A DNA stretch of 46,130 nt, taken from the NCBI GenBank assembly GCA_002449585.1, contig DJXD01000003.1, forward strand, positions 1 through 46,130. The letters are read 5' to 3'. Below, in pieces: positions 8,568-16,655 of this stretch. The position numbers were made by a program, and so were the translations under genes. The DNA is from Ruminococcus sp. UBA7013 (lineage in GTDB: Bacteria; Bacillota; Clostridia; Oscillospirales; Ruminococcaceae). The notes below the pieces were generated by a model. That model was not told the origin of the DNA and searched no databases. It saw nothing but the letters and a program-made list of their open reading frames with translations. The first letter of the stretch is position 1, and each line of letters starts with the position of its first letter.

Positions 8568-9428
8568 ATGCCAGAATTAACAGATATTCGCTATATTCGT
8601 GAAATCATGGCAAAGCATGGCTTTCAGACATCCAAAGCCTTGGGGCAGAATTTTTTGATTAATCCGTCAGTATGCCCCAAAATGGCAGAGTACGGAAATG
8701 CAAAATCAGGATTTGGCATTTTAGAGATTGGCACGGGGATCGGGGTTTTGACAAAAGAATTGGCCTGCCGTGCCGATAAAGTCATAGCGATTGAATTAGA
8801 TCAAGCATTATTCCCGATTCTGAAAGAAACGCTTTCAGAATTTGATAATATTAATATTATTCATGGGGATGCCATGAAATATGATTTAAAAAATCTGATT
8901 CAGCAAGAATTTTCCGGCTTGCAAGTGGCAGTTTGTGCAAATCTGCCGTATTATATCACCTCTCCGCTGATCATGAGATTATTAGAAGAGCAGCTCCCTG
9001 TGAAGACAATTACTGTCATGATACAGAAGGAAGCCGCTCAGCGGTTATGTGCCCCTGTCGGAAGCCGTGAAGCCGGAGCAGTGACAATTGCTGTAAATTA
9101 TTATGGAAAAGCTGTAAAATTATTTGATGTCTCCAGAGGGAGCTTTCTTCCTGCTCCAAATGTAGATTCTGCCGTGATCCAGATTCAGAAATATGCAGAA
9201 AATCCTTGGCATGTTCAGGATGAAGCTTTATTTTTCCGCATGATCAAAGCCGGATTCTCTCAAAGAAGAAAACAGCTGGCTGGCGTATTAGCCGGCGCAT
9301 TTGCAATTTCAAAATCAGAAATGCATGTGATTTTTGATCAGGCCGGGCTTTCTCCCTCTGTTCGAATAGAATCGCTTTCTATGCAGGAGCTTGTAAATTT
9401 GTCTGATCAATTCATCAGGGGATGCTGA
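8568..9428 (+). CDS. rsmA: 16S rRNA adenine-1518/1519 N6-dimethyltransferase
   Basis: RsmA (KsgA) dimethylates two adjacent adenines in the 3'-terminal helix of 16S rRNA during late 30S assembly. The motifs run in order: KALGQNFLIN, the SAM-binding EIGTGIGVLTKEL, the acidic residue in IAIELDQAL, GDAMKYD, and the catalytic NLPYYITSPLI; SFLPAPNVDSAV follows. At 286 residues it is of normal length. GAGGTG at 8555-8560 is seven bases from ATG 8568. It ends the operon, and its last 14 bases overlap the tail of tatD on the other strand; no terminator hairpin separates the two. Confidence 0.95.
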   Translation: MPELTDIRYIREIMAKHGFQTSKALGQNFLINPSVCPKMAEYGNAKSGFGILEIGTGIGVLTKELACRADKVIAIELDQALFPILKETLSEFDNINIIHGDAMKYDLKNLIQQEFSGLQVAVCANLPYYITSPLIMRLLEEQLPVKTITVMIQKEAAQRLCAPVGSREAGAVTIAVNYYGKAVKLFDVSRGSFLPAPNVDSAVIQIQKYAENPWHVQDEALFFRMIKAGFSQRRKQLAGVLAGAFAISKSEMHVIFDQAGLSPSVRIESLSMQELVNLSDQFIRGC

Positions 9429-10188
9429 AAAATCGTTCTGTATTTTCCTTTGCATGTGCAATCAGATCTTGTTCAGAGATATGCATATATTCTGCGAGTG
9501 TTTTTGCAACATATTTCACATTCCCAGGGATATTTGTCCGGCCTAATCCTGATACATTCCGGGGGGTGAGATAGGGAGCATCTGTTTCCAGCATGACACG
9601 ATCCGGCGGAAGGATATTTACAGCTTCCCGGAGTGCGGCGGCTCTTCTATCATCGCAGATCCAGCCAGTAATGCCAATATAGAAACCCATGTTCAAATAG
9701 CTTTCAAGTGTATGGATATCTCCTGTAAAGCAATGTACAACGGATTTATGGCAAATATCCGGATGTTTCCGGAAAATCTGAATAAATTCTTTTGAAGCCT
9801 CTCTTTCATGCAGAAAAAGCGGCTTTTCCATTTCTTCGGCTAGATGGATATGCTGTTCAAGGCAATGAATCTGATTTTCCCGTGTAGAAAACATTCTGTC
9901 AAAATCAAGGCCGCATTCTCCTACAGCGACGATTCTGTAATTTTCGGCAAGGATTTCGGCCATCCGGTCAAAGCTGGATTTTTTAGCGGCATCTGCATTA
10001 TGCGGATGAATGCCGACCGTTCCCCATGCATCATGAGACTGTATAAAATGATGAACTCGTTCATTTTCGGGCATATCTGAACCGGTCAGAATACATGCGA
10101 CTTCTGCGGCGGCGGCATCCGTCAAAATTTTTTCCGGCTTTGAAAACTGTCGGCAGAATAAATTAACTCCAATGTCATAATATTTCAT
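9415..10188 (-). CDS. tatD: TatD family metal-dependent hydrolase/DNase
   Basis: A TIM-barrel metallohydrolase of 257 residues. The opening KYYDIGVNLF...F is the variant metal-binding motif of TatD proper rather than the DxHxH of YcfH-type paralogues. Other metal-site motifs follow: GTVGIHPH, AVGECGLDFDR, FLHEREA, VVHCFTGD and LETDAPYLTP. Family members show 3'-5' DNase/RNase activity on damaged nucleic acid. ATG 10188 fits the family N-terminus and has CTCCT (minus strand AGGAG) at 10195-10199; longer forms would run into the srtB coding region. It is the last gene of the sipW cluster, 10 bases behind srtB, probably only for transcription. Confidence 0.9.
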   Translation of the reverse strand: MKYYDIGVNLFCRQFSKPEKILTDAAAAEVACILTGSDMPENERVHHFIQSHDAWGTVGIHPHNADAAKKSSFDRMAEILAENYRIVAVGECGLDFDRMFSTRENQIHCLEQHIHLAEEMEKPLFLHEREASKEFIQIFRKHPDICHKSVVHCFTGDIHTLESYLNMGFYIGITGWICDDRRAAALREAVNILPPDRVMLETDAPYLTPRNVSGLGRTNIPGNVKYVAKTLAEYMHISEQDLIAHAKENTERFFSIP

Positions 10189-10198
10189 AAAAATCTCC

Positions 10199-11158
10199 TT
10201 AGCGAATAATTCCGACCAGAATTCCTCTTGCATTCTGGTATTCAAATGTACAGGTAGAAAGCAGAAGCAGATGACATTCTGCAAGTTCTTCTTCAGAAGG
10301 TAGATTCATAGAATGAATCATATATTTTTTCAAAATATGATAATAGGCACGTTTATCTTGATTCATGATAAATTCTGTATGATAAATATCAGACCCATCC
10401 GGTGCGGTTTCATAGGCAATAAAATCCACTCTGTGCGCCTGATTTCCGAATGTCAGCCAGCCATATGGATGTGTTCGCATGAATTCTGGCTGTTTGAAGC
10501 TGTAAACTCTGGCAAATAGCAAAACCCATTCCATATTATGCGCATATAAAACAGATGTAAATCCAGAAAAATCGGGCGCACAGTGATAATCTAGAAACGG
10601 CACGCCCAGCACACTTTCCTGTTTATCAACCCCATGTTTAAGATAAAATGCATTATCTGTTCCCTGAACAACAGGATAATCAATTTCTGTTCCGGGAACA
10701 GTTAGCCATGCGATCAGATCAGAATTAAAATCTTGTGCGGTTTCCAGCGGATTATCATCATAATCAATCATTTCAGGAATATCTGACAGATCCAGAATTT
10801 CCGGGAATGTTTCTTCCTCTTCCTCTTGTTTAAAAATTTCTTCTTCTGGTTCTGTATCTGTTTCAGAATAGGATGATTCTGGAATGATTTCCGGTTGAGT
10901 TGGCATCAGGAAAGAGAATACAGCCGAAACAGGATCAGCAAAACGGGGGGCTTCTGTCAATGGCTCAGCCTGTGGAATCTGATCATTTTCCGGCAGATTT
11001 TGTTCCGGCTTGAGTTCTTCAAACAATGTCATCGCTTTCTGAATTTCCTGTTTTTGTTCCTGTTCTGGTAAATATTCATCATGATAGTAATGATAAGCCG
11101 CATACATGCCAAAAGCAGCAGCGGCCAATAGAATTAATATCATTATAAAGCGTTTCAT
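10199..11158 (-). CDS. srtB: Class B sortase
   Basis: A membrane-anchored cysteine transpeptidase of 319 residues that would join surface proteins to the peptidoglycan cross-bridge. An N-terminal membrane segment (about residues 4-22) is followed by an unusually long acidic, proline-rich linker (about 30-135). The catalytic domain has NSDLIAWLTVPGTEIDYPVVQG, typical of class B, and a complete triad: His207 in LYAHNM, Cys303 in LLSTCTFE and Arg311 in ARGILVG. The start overlaps the stop of the putative substrate gene (ATGA), which strongly suggests dedicated function. The linker could hold the enzyme further out than usual (inference). Confidence 0.92.
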   Translation of the reverse strand: MKRFIMILILLAAAAFGMYAAYHYYHDEYLPEQEQKQEIQKAMTLFEELKPEQNLPENDQIPQAEPLTEAPRFADPVSAVFSFLMPTQPEIIPESSYSETDTEPEEEIFKQEEEEETFPEILDLSDIPEMIDYDDNPLETAQDFNSDLIAWLTVPGTEIDYPVVQGTDNAFYLKHGVDKQESVLGVPFLDYHCAPDFSGFTSVLYAHNMEWVLLFARVYSFKQPEFMRTHPYGWLTFGNQAHRVDFIAYETAPDGSDIYHTEFIMNQDKRAYYHILKKYMIHSMNLPSEEELAECHLLLLSTCTFEYQNARGILVGIIR

Positions 11159-11934
11159 GTTTTAGAGCCTTTCTTTCTGGATCTTTTCTTTTTGCGGCTT
11201 AAAAGAATCAGCATCAAGATCACCAGAAAAGCCGCAATGCCGATACATGTCAGCCAGAAAGAATTTTTGATGCTCAATAAGCCCGTATCTACAAAGCTAT
11301 GTTCTCCCATTGCCGTTTCATCTACAGAAGCATAAAAAATCCATTTAAATTCTATTTCTCCATAAGCTTCTCCTGATTCGTCAGGCCCTTCCAGCACAGC
11401 AACGCCATCTTTATCAACAAGGCGTTTTCCATTGTTGACATCCTGTATCACATCAATATCATTCCAAGTGATAGCACAGTCAAGAATATGACTTTCTCCC
11501 GGCTGATAAAGTCCTAAATCTACATGATTTCTGATCAGATTTTTCGTTCCGATGCCGTTGACAGTGCCAGAATAAATTTCTGAGCCATCCAGTTTGAAAA
11601 TACAGGTACAGCCCTTTTCAAGATCAATATCTCCTGATTTTTCTATTGGATTGATATAAAAATAAACATGATAAGATCTATCTTCCCGAAGATTCATAAT
11701 TTGAATCTGTTTTGTATAAGTTTCCCCGTAGGTCATGTTTTCCACATGAAAGAAATATTCTCCCAAATCGCTGACACTCTGGCCTTCATTGTCCATAACG
11801 GTGAGCCGTTCCGGCAGACCTTTGACAGAACCATCTTCCAGCGGCGTATCTGCTGCGGTCAGGAGAGAGACCGCAGAACATGCCAAAAGGGAAACACCGC
11901 AAAGAGCAGCGATCCATTTCTGAACTACCCGCAT
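11155..11934 (-). CDS. Secreted, cell-wall- or membrane-anchored protein; likely substrate of the adjacent SipW and sortase
   Basis: No family is recognised. The 259-residue protein begins with a signal peptide (RVVQKWIAALCGVSLLACSA, cleavage perhaps after LLTAADT), continues as a beta-rich extracellular region containing NMTYGETYTKQIQIMN, the form of an immunoglobulin-like/TasA-like domain, and ends with a classical anchor: VDTG, a hydrophobic stretch of about 20 residues (SFWLTCIGIAAFLVILMLIL) and a basic tail (SRKKKRSRKK). VDTG occupies the place of an LPxTG-type sorting motif, though it lacks the proline. GAAAGGGGG precedes ATG 11934 by seven bases. Lying between a signal peptidase and a sortase suggests it is processed by both (inference). 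Confidence 0.72.
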   Translation of the reverse strand: MRVVQKWIAALCGVSLLACSAVSLLTAADTPLEDGSVKGLPERLTVMDNEGQSVSDLGEYFFHVENMTYGETYTKQIQIMNLREDRSYHVYFYINPIEKSGDIDLEKGCTCIFKLDGSEIYSGTVNGIGTKNLIRNHVDLGLYQPGESHILDCAITWNDIDVIQDVNNGKRLVDKDGVAVLEGPDESGEAYGEIEFKWIFYASVDETAMGEHSFVDTGLLSIKNSFWLTCIGIAAFLVILMLILLSRKKKRSRKKGSKT

Positions 11935-11966
11935 GCAAGTTCCCCCTTTCTTTATCATCATTTATT

Positions 11967-12569
11967 TCATTCTGGATCTGTAGTTTGTTCTTTCTGCTTT
12001 TCTTCTTCCTCTTCCTCGTCTTCATCATCAAGATAAATCTGCATCAGATGGAAGAAGACAAATAATAAAATAATTAATGGGATGACAAAATACCATCTTA
12101 GCTGAACAAATCTAACAACGACTCCTAATTTTGGAATATGAAACTGTACTGTGCCAATAACACGATCTTCATCAATCAAAAAAGAATCTTCTGTATTATT
12201 AGCATCACCCTTTGTCCGGAAGCATGTCACGCCAGTACCTTCATAATTATCAATTTTTTCTGTGACACGGTGTGTCAGATAAGCATCACTATCATTAGAG
12301 GGATTAAATGTAATCACATCACCCTCATGAATACTATCAGCGTTCTGCACTCTGACAATCACCATGTCTCCGGTTTGGAGTGCAGGCCTCATAGAATCCG
12401 TCAGGACAGTATAATACCGGAAGCCGAATAAAGATTTATCGGGACTGCGGTTAGCTGCAAAAAGCAATGCAGCGATGACAATACCAGCCGAAAGGATATA
12501 GACAAAGATCGTCCGGACTAATTCCAGAATATTGCTTCCCGTATGTACTTGATTTTTTTGTTTTCCCAC
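11967..12569 (-). CDS. sipW: SipW-type (ER-type) signal peptidase I
   Basis: An integral membrane peptidase of about 200 residues. YYTVLTDSMRPAL carries the nucleophile serine (residue 59) and AYLTHRV a histidine (residue 100) in place of the usual bacterial lysine, which marks the SipW/archaeal/ER type. FRTKGDANN provides the conserved C-terminal aspartate. Membrane segments lie near residues 17-38 and near the end, followed by an acidic tail (DDEDEEEEEE). GTG 12569 is chosen because AGAGGAGG at 12580-12587 lies 10 bases upstream, whereas the alternative ATG 12605 lies before that site. In Bacilli, SipW processes fibre proteins such as TasA; here the next gene is the obvious client. Confidence 0.9.
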   Translation of the reverse strand: MGKQKNQVHTGSNILELVRTIFVYILSAGIVIAALLFAANRSPDKSLFGFRYYTVLTDSMRPALQTGDMVIVRVQNADSIHEGDVITFNPSNDSDAYLTHRVTEKIDNYEGTGVTCFRTKGDANNTEDSFLIDEDRVIGTVQFHIPKLGVVVRFVQLRWYFVIPLIILLFVFFHLMQIYLDDEDEEEEEEKQKEQTTDPE

Positions 12570-12613
12570 AGAATAGAAGCCTCCTCTATTATCACTTAAA
12601 ATCATCTGAGTTT

Positions 12614-12642
12614 ATTATACTACAAATTTTTGAAAAAGTCAA
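12614..12642 (-). promoter_or_regulatory. Proximal promoter of the sipW cluster
   Basis: On the minus strand TTGACT (12637-12642), a 17-base spacer and a perfect TATAAT (12614-12619) lie about 45 bases before the sipW start. Confidence 0.8.
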
Positions 12643-12682
12643 GTAAAAACGATAATTGCCAGAATCATGCTGCATATAAATT

Positions 12683-12711
12683 ATTTTATCATATTATTTA
12701 GAATTTGTCAA
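12683..12711 (-). promoter_or_regulatory. Distal promoter of the sipW cluster
   Basis: On the minus strand TTGACA (12706-12711), a 17-base spacer and TAAAAT (12683-12688). It is in tandem with the proximal promoter, 69 bases apart. No terminator was found between the hflX stop and here, so read-through from hflX may add to expression. Confidence 0.65.
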
Positions 12712-12719
12712 CTATTTTT

Positions 12720-13967
12720 TCAGAAATTGCGATATATTTCGGCTTTTTTCTGATATTTAATATCTACCATTATATCAATCACAGTGCCTTGTTCTGTATA
12801 TTCTTCAGAGAAAATTTTTCCTTCCTCACGGATTTTTTGTAAAAAACTGCCTTCTGTATAAGGAATACATAGTTTCATCCGGCGGGATGTCTGGGGAAGC
12901 ATATGGCTGATCGCTTTCAAAAGATCTGGAATGCCATCACCATGTTTTGCACTGATCCAGATTGTTTCAGGATCATTCTGTTTCGGAAAATCTTCCAGCA
13001 GATCCGCTTTATTCATTACATGAATCTGAGGGATTTCCGCACAGCCAAGATCATTTAATAAATCCTGTGTTGTCTGGATTCTGGCAGCAAGATCTGGTTC
13101 TGATGCATCTAATACATGCAAAATCAGATCTGACTGTGCTGTTTCCTCCAGTGTTGCCCGAAAAGCTTCCACAAGATGATGCGGCAGTCTCCGGATAAAT
13201 CCGACAGTGTCCGAAAGAATCACGCTTCTGCCGTCGGGAAGTTCCACAGCTCTTGCGGTGACATCCAATGTTGCAAAGAGCTTGTTTTCTTCCAGTACAC
13301 CAGCATTTGTGAGAGTATTGAACAATGTAGACTTGCCTGCATTAGTATATCCCACAATGGCGACAGTTAAAAGGCCGTCTTTTTTACGGCGTTTTGTCAT
13401 AAATTTACGATGTTTTTCAATTTCTTTTAATTCTTGTGTCAAAGAATCAATTCGATTTCTGATATGCCGCCGATCGGTTTCTAGTTTTGTTTCTCCTGGG
13501 CCTCTCGTACCTATGCCGCCACCTAATCGGGATAATGCTTTCCCCATGCCTGTCAGCCGTGTGAGCCGATATTGATACTGCGCAAGAGAAACTTGAATTT
13601 TCCCCTCAGCCGTGCGGGCACGTCCGGCAAAAATATCTAAAATCAGCATGGTTCTGTCGATCACTTTGCAATCTGTCTGATCAGAAATATTTCGCATTTG
13701 CATTCCGGTCAATTCCATATCAAAAATCAGCATATTGATTTCTGAAAGCTTGACCTGTTGGGCAATTTCTTCCAGTTTGCCGATTCCAATGCAGGTAGCC
13801 GCTTCGGGAGCTGGTCTATTCTGGATCACTATGCCGATCACATCACAACCGGCCGTTTGTGCGAGTTCTTCGAGTTCTTTCATAGAAAATTCTGCATCAT
13901 ACTCACCAGTATCTAGACCGATGAGCATGACACGGGGGCGTGAAATTTCCTGTTGTATTTCATGCAT
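12720..13967 (-). CDS. hflX: Ribosome-associated GTPase HflX
   Basis: A GTPase of 415 residues that binds the 50S subunit and splits stalled ribosomes, for example under heat stress. PRVMLIGLDTGEYD at the N-terminus and ARTAEGKIQVSLAQYQYRLTRL and GGGIGTRGPGETKLETDRR in the HflX domain are unmistakable. The G domain follows with GYTNAGKST (P-loop), SDTVGFI (G3) and MNKADL (G4, NKxD). ATG 13967 is chosen from the AAGGAAG site upstream; it overlaps the tail of the 56-residue gene, so the two are translationally coupled. Its stop at 12720 leaves room for the sipW promoters. Confidence 0.94.
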   Translation of the reverse strand: MHEIQQEISRPRVMLIGLDTGEYDAEFSMKELEELAQTAGCDVIGIVIQNRPAPEAATCIGIGKLEEIAQQVKLSEINMLIFDMELTGMQMRNISDQTDCKVIDRTMLILDIFAGRARTAEGKIQVSLAQYQYRLTRLTGMGKALSRLGGGIGTRGPGETKLETDRRHIRNRIDSLTQELKEIEKHRKFMTKRRKKDGLLTVAIVGYTNAGKSTLFNTLTNAGVLEENKLFATLDVTARAVELPDGRSVILSDTVGFIRRLPHHLVEAFRATLEETAQSDLILHVLDASEPDLAARIQTTQDLLNDLGCAEIPQIHVMNKADLLEDFPKQNDPETIWISAKHGDGIPDLLKAISHMLPQTSRRMKLCIPYTEGSFLQKIREEGKIFSEEYTEQGTVIDIMVDIKYQKKAEIYRNF

Positions 13968-14130
13968 ATAAATTTTCACTTCCTTTATGTTTGGCATGAC
14001 GTTTATAAGCTTTGGGATTTTCTTCAATTCGTGTGATAGGTCTGACAAGTCCCCAATCACTGCGCTTTTTCTTATCAATTTGTTTTTTAGCTTTTTTGCT
14101 TAATTTTTCATAGGGAATAAATTTATGCAT
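13960..14130 (-). CDS. Small basic protein of unknown function, coupled to hflX
   Basis: A 56-residue frame begins at ATG 14130 with AAGGAGG (14138-14144) seven bases upstream and overlaps the start of hflX by eight bases. The protein is strongly basic and lysine-rich: MHKFIPYEKLSKKAKKQ, then DWGLVRPITR, ENPKAYKRHAKHKG. This composition suggests contact with RNA or the ribosome, which would suit a position between RNase Z and HflX. Similar short proteins seem to occur in other Clostridia, but this is recollection, not a search. It has no membrane segment or cysteine. Confidence 0.75.
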   Translation of the reverse strand: MHKFIPYEKLSKKAKKQIDKKKRSDWGLVRPITRIEENPKAYKRHAKHKGSENLYA

Positions 14131-14150
14131 AAAAAAACCTCCTTATGCGT

Positions 14151-15062
14151 TCAAAGACTGATTTTCTCCCCATCTTTGCTGATCTTGACAGCAGGAAATA
14201 TTTTTTGCAGTTCGGCATCATATTGTTCCGGATGCTTTTCTGCTGGGCTATAATGCGTCAGCCAAAGCCGTTTTACATGCGCATCGACAGCAAGTTGACA
14301 AGCATCCTGCATTAGCATATGTCCTTTCTGATTCATGCTTAATTTTTTCTCTGGATCGCCATACATGCCCTCACAGATAAATAAATCTGAATCTTTAGCG
14401 AAAGAAATAATTTCTGGAATAGGTCTGGTATCTGTTGTATATGTAATCCGGACAGCTTTTCGGGAATGGCCTGTCACCTGTTCGGGCTGGATGATACGGC
14501 CATCGGAAAGGGTTACAGTTTCGCCTTTATGAAGCAGTTTCCAGAATTGCACAGGAATATCCAATGCTTTTGCTTGTTCGGGAAGGAATTCCGGTTTTTT
14601 CCGGAATGTGAGAGTATAGCCCATACAAGGGACTTTATGATCTACAGGCATAGCAGAAATTTCAAGCATGGGATCAATCTGTTCTGCGATCCATGAAACC
14701 GGCTGTTCCGGCAGAGGATGCAGCTGCACGGGAAATGGCAGACTATCGCAGACGGTCAACAGGCTTTTGATCACACGTTCCCAGCTTTTGGGATAATAAA
14801 TATCCAGCGGATGCAGCCGGGAACAATTGCCAAGCGATAATAATAAACCCGGTAGACCTGTAACATGATCCGCATGGCCATGCGTGATGAGAAGCGTTTC
14901 AATGCGGCTTAATTTCAAATCATGCTGTGCAAAAGCAACTTGTGTTCCCTCTCCGCAGTCGATCAGAACCGCTTTTCCATTATGTTCAATCAACAGGCTA
15001 GTCAGGAATCTGTTTTTCAGGGGCAACATGCCGCCTGTGCCTAATAAGCATACATCAGGCAT
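14151..15062 (-). CDS. rnz: Ribonuclease Z (tRNase Z)
   Basis: Zinc endonuclease that removes the 3' trailer of tRNA precursors, mainly those without an encoded CCA. The metallo-beta-lactamase motif LITHGHADHVTGLPGLL near residue 65 supplies most zinc ligands; further metal-site segments are PVDHKVPCMGY, YTTDTRP and LTHYSPAE, and the flexible-arm region lies between. LGTGGMLPLKNR at the N-terminus also fits. About 303 residues, the usual length. ATG 15062 is preferred, with GAAAGAAG upstream; GTG 15071 is possible. It is 19 bases behind rtcB. The tRNA 3' end at the right edge of this window lacks an encoded CCA, a substrate type this enzyme matures. Confidence 0.92.
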   Translation of the reverse strand: MPDVCLLGTGGMLPLKNRFLTSLLIEHNGKAVLIDCGEGTQVAFAQHDLKLSRIETLLITHGHADHVTGLPGLLLSLGNCSRLHPLDIYYPKSWERVIKSLLTVCDSLPFPVQLHPLPEQPVSWIAEQIDPMLEISAMPVDHKVPCMGYTLTFRKKPEFLPEQAKALDIPVQFWKLLHKGETVTLSDGRIIQPEQVTGHSRKAVRITYTTDTRPIPEIISFAKDSDLFICEGMYGDPEKKLSMNQKGHMLMQDACQLAVDAHVKRLWLTHYSPAEKHPEQYDAELQKIFPAVKISKDGEKISL

Positions 15063-15081
15063 ATATTTCACTTCTTTCTAT

Positions 15082-16314
15082 TCAATTTTTCTTTTTATTC
15101 CAGGGCTGTTCTTCACTTCCAGCCTTGAAATTATAAATCGGCTTGATAATTTCCAGAATTTCGGCGGTTGGTTCAAGATTGGCAATAATTTCTTCCATAG
15201 GCTTATAAGCCATAGGGCACTCATCAAGCGTATCCATGCTAACAGATGTTGTATAAATTCCCTGCATCTGTTTTCTATATTCTGCAATAGAGCAGTCTGT
15301 TTTTGCCTGACTTCTGGACATAAGGCGGCCTGCGCCATGAGGGGCAGAAGCATTCCAATCTGGATTTCCTTTTCCTCTGCAAAGCAGACTACCATCACGC
15401 ATATTCATAGGGATCAAAAGAATTTCTCCTGCCTGTGCGGAAACAGAACCTTTTCTCAGGATCATGTGATCCAGGTCAATATAATTATGCGTTGTGGTGA
15501 ATTGCTCTTTGACATGCCAATGCATGCCTTTGATGATGACATCTGTCATAGCCTGACGGTTGAGGACAGCGAATTTCTGTACAATTCGCATATCATGCAG
15601 ATATTGATCAAATAAATCTCCTTCGCAATAAGCCAGATGTTTAGGAACATTGGTTCGTTTTGTACCCTTGATTTTCTTGATTTCAGATTCAATCAACTTT
15701 TGTTTTCCCTTTGCTTTATATTCTGCAATCAGTTTCTGAATACTGCTTTCATCTGAGCCATTCAGACGCTTATAGGCTTCTTCCTGATACCATCGGGCAA
15801 CTTCTACACCCAGATGTCTTGATCCGGAATGAATGACAAGATAGATTGTTCCATCATCGCTTTTATCTACTTCAATAAAATGATTACCGCCGCCGAGAGA
15901 GCCAAGGCTTAATAATGCATGTTGTGCATGAATATGAGGATAACAGTATAATTCTGTTAGATCAATCTGACTGGCATATCTATGCATTGTCTGACGAACG
16001 GCAAAGCCAGAGGGCACTTCCGCACGGATTAATTTATCCAATTTTTGAGGTTCAATAAAAGATTCTTTCAATGCCGTGGTTTCCATGCCACAGCCAATAT
16101 CTACGCCCACAAGATTCGGAACAATTTTATCTGTAATTGTCATCGTTGTGCCGATCGTACAACCTGCGCCAGCATGTACATCCGGCATAATACGGATCTT
16201 TGCGCCGGCAGCCATTGGCTGATTGCATAATTCAAGAATTTGCGCAACAGATGCCTGATCTGCATAATCTGTAAAAACTTTTGCGCTTGCATATGCGCCC
16301 TGAATTTCAAACAT
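15082..16314 (-). CDS. rtcB: RNA-splicing ligase RtcB
   Basis: GTP-dependent RNA ligase joining 2',3'-cyclic-phosphate (or 3'-phosphate) ends to 5'-hydroxyl ends, used in RNA repair and tRNA healing. Family motifs in order: MPDVHAGAGCTIG near residue 43, VGVDIGCGM (residues 69-77) with metal-binding aspartate and cysteine, GGGNHFIEV, SGSRHLG, and APHGAGRLMSR with the histidine expected to be guanylylated. It has 410 residues, a short-type RtcB. ATG 16314 follows GAAAGGAAG. It is the first large gene of the minus block and sits just behind a hairpin terminator with no promoter of its own in between (see leader entries). Confidence 0.93.
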   Translation of the reverse strand: MFEIQGAYASAKVFTDYADQASVAQILELCNQPMAAGAKIRIMPDVHAGAGCTIGTTMTITDKIVPNLVGVDIGCGMETTALKESFIEPQKLDKLIRAEVPSGFAVRQTMHRYASQIDLTELYCYPHIHAQHALLSLGSLGGGNHFIEVDKSDDGTIYLVIHSGSRHLGVEVARWYQEEAYKRLNGSDESSIQKLIAEYKAKGKQKLIESEIKKIKGTKRTNVPKHLAYCEGDLFDQYLHDMRIVQKFAVLNRQAMTDVIIKGMHWHVKEQFTTTHNYIDLDHMILRKGSVSAQAGEILLIPMNMRDGSLLCRGKGNPDWNASAPHGAGRLMSRSQAKTDCSIAEYRKQMQGIYTTSVSMDTLDECPMAYKPMEEIIANLEPTAEILEIIKPIYNFKAGSEEQPWNKKKN

Positions 16315-16342
16315 TGTGATTTCTTCCTTTCTAAGATTTATA

Positions 16343-16379
16343 CAAAAAAACGCACCTCTGCCGATTTTGCAGAAGTGCG
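16343..16379 (-). terminator. Intrinsic terminator/attenuator upstream of rtcB
   Basis: On the minus strand CGCACTTCTGC (16369-16379) pairs with GCAGAGGTGCG (16351-16361) with one mismatch around a 7-base loop, followed by seven Ts. It lies 36 bases before the rtcB ATG, and no -35/-10 pair is visible between, so rtcB transcripts probably pass through it. Confidence 0.8.
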
Positions 16380-16415
16380 AAGAGATACAGAAAAATAGTC
16401 CAGATATAGATTAGA

Positions 16416-16505
16416 TTATCTGAAATACAAAATTCTGAAAGACCGGATCACGGCTGTTTCTGCAAATTTCGGGAGAATATGATAAAATTGATTTGTTTTG
16501 AACAT
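16416..16505 (-). CDS. 29-residue peptide in the rtcB leader
   Basis: A short frame starts at ATG 16505 behind AGGAAGG (about 16514-16520) and just downstream of a consensus promoter, so it should be translated. The peptide is basic and aromatic, with segments FYHILPKF and VIRSFRILYFR, and could form an amphipathic helix. It ends 36 bases before the terminator hairpin. Two readings are open: a leader peptide whose translation sets the termination of rtcB, or an independent small protein or membrane-active peptide. No match to a known family is recognised. Confidence 0.5.
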   Translation of the reverse strand: MFKTNQFYHILPKFAETAVIRSFRILYFR

Positions 16506-16541
16506 ACCGTTCACCTTCCTTTCTGAAAATTTATGTTTTTT

Positions 16542-16570
16542 ATTATAACACAGCATTGCAGATTTGTCAA
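16542..16570 (-). promoter_or_regulatory. Promoter of the rtcB leader
   Basis: On the minus strand a perfect TTGACA (16565-16570), 17-base spacer, perfect TATAAT (16542-16547). It diverges from the plus promoter at 16593-16621 and would start RNA near 16535. Confidence 0.85.
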
Positions 16571-16592
16571 GTGTTTTTTGAAAAAATTTTTC

Positions 16593-16621
16593 TTGCATTC
16601 TGAATGATTATGTGCTATAAT
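16593..16621 (+). promoter_or_regulatory. Promoter of the ClpP/VirD4-like operon
   Basis: TTGCAT (16593-16598), 17-base spacer, perfect TATAAT (16616-16621). Only 22 bases separate its -35 from the divergent leader promoter's -35. It is the only clear promoter seen for the next four genes. Confidence 0.75.
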
Positions 16622-16655
16622 GATAACAGACTTGTTTGTAAAAGGGGGGAAAATA

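Noticed and set aside
12000..12036. A trinucleotide tandem repeat
   Set aside because: The TCT/TCC/TCA run is the reverse complement of codons for the acidic tail of SipW.
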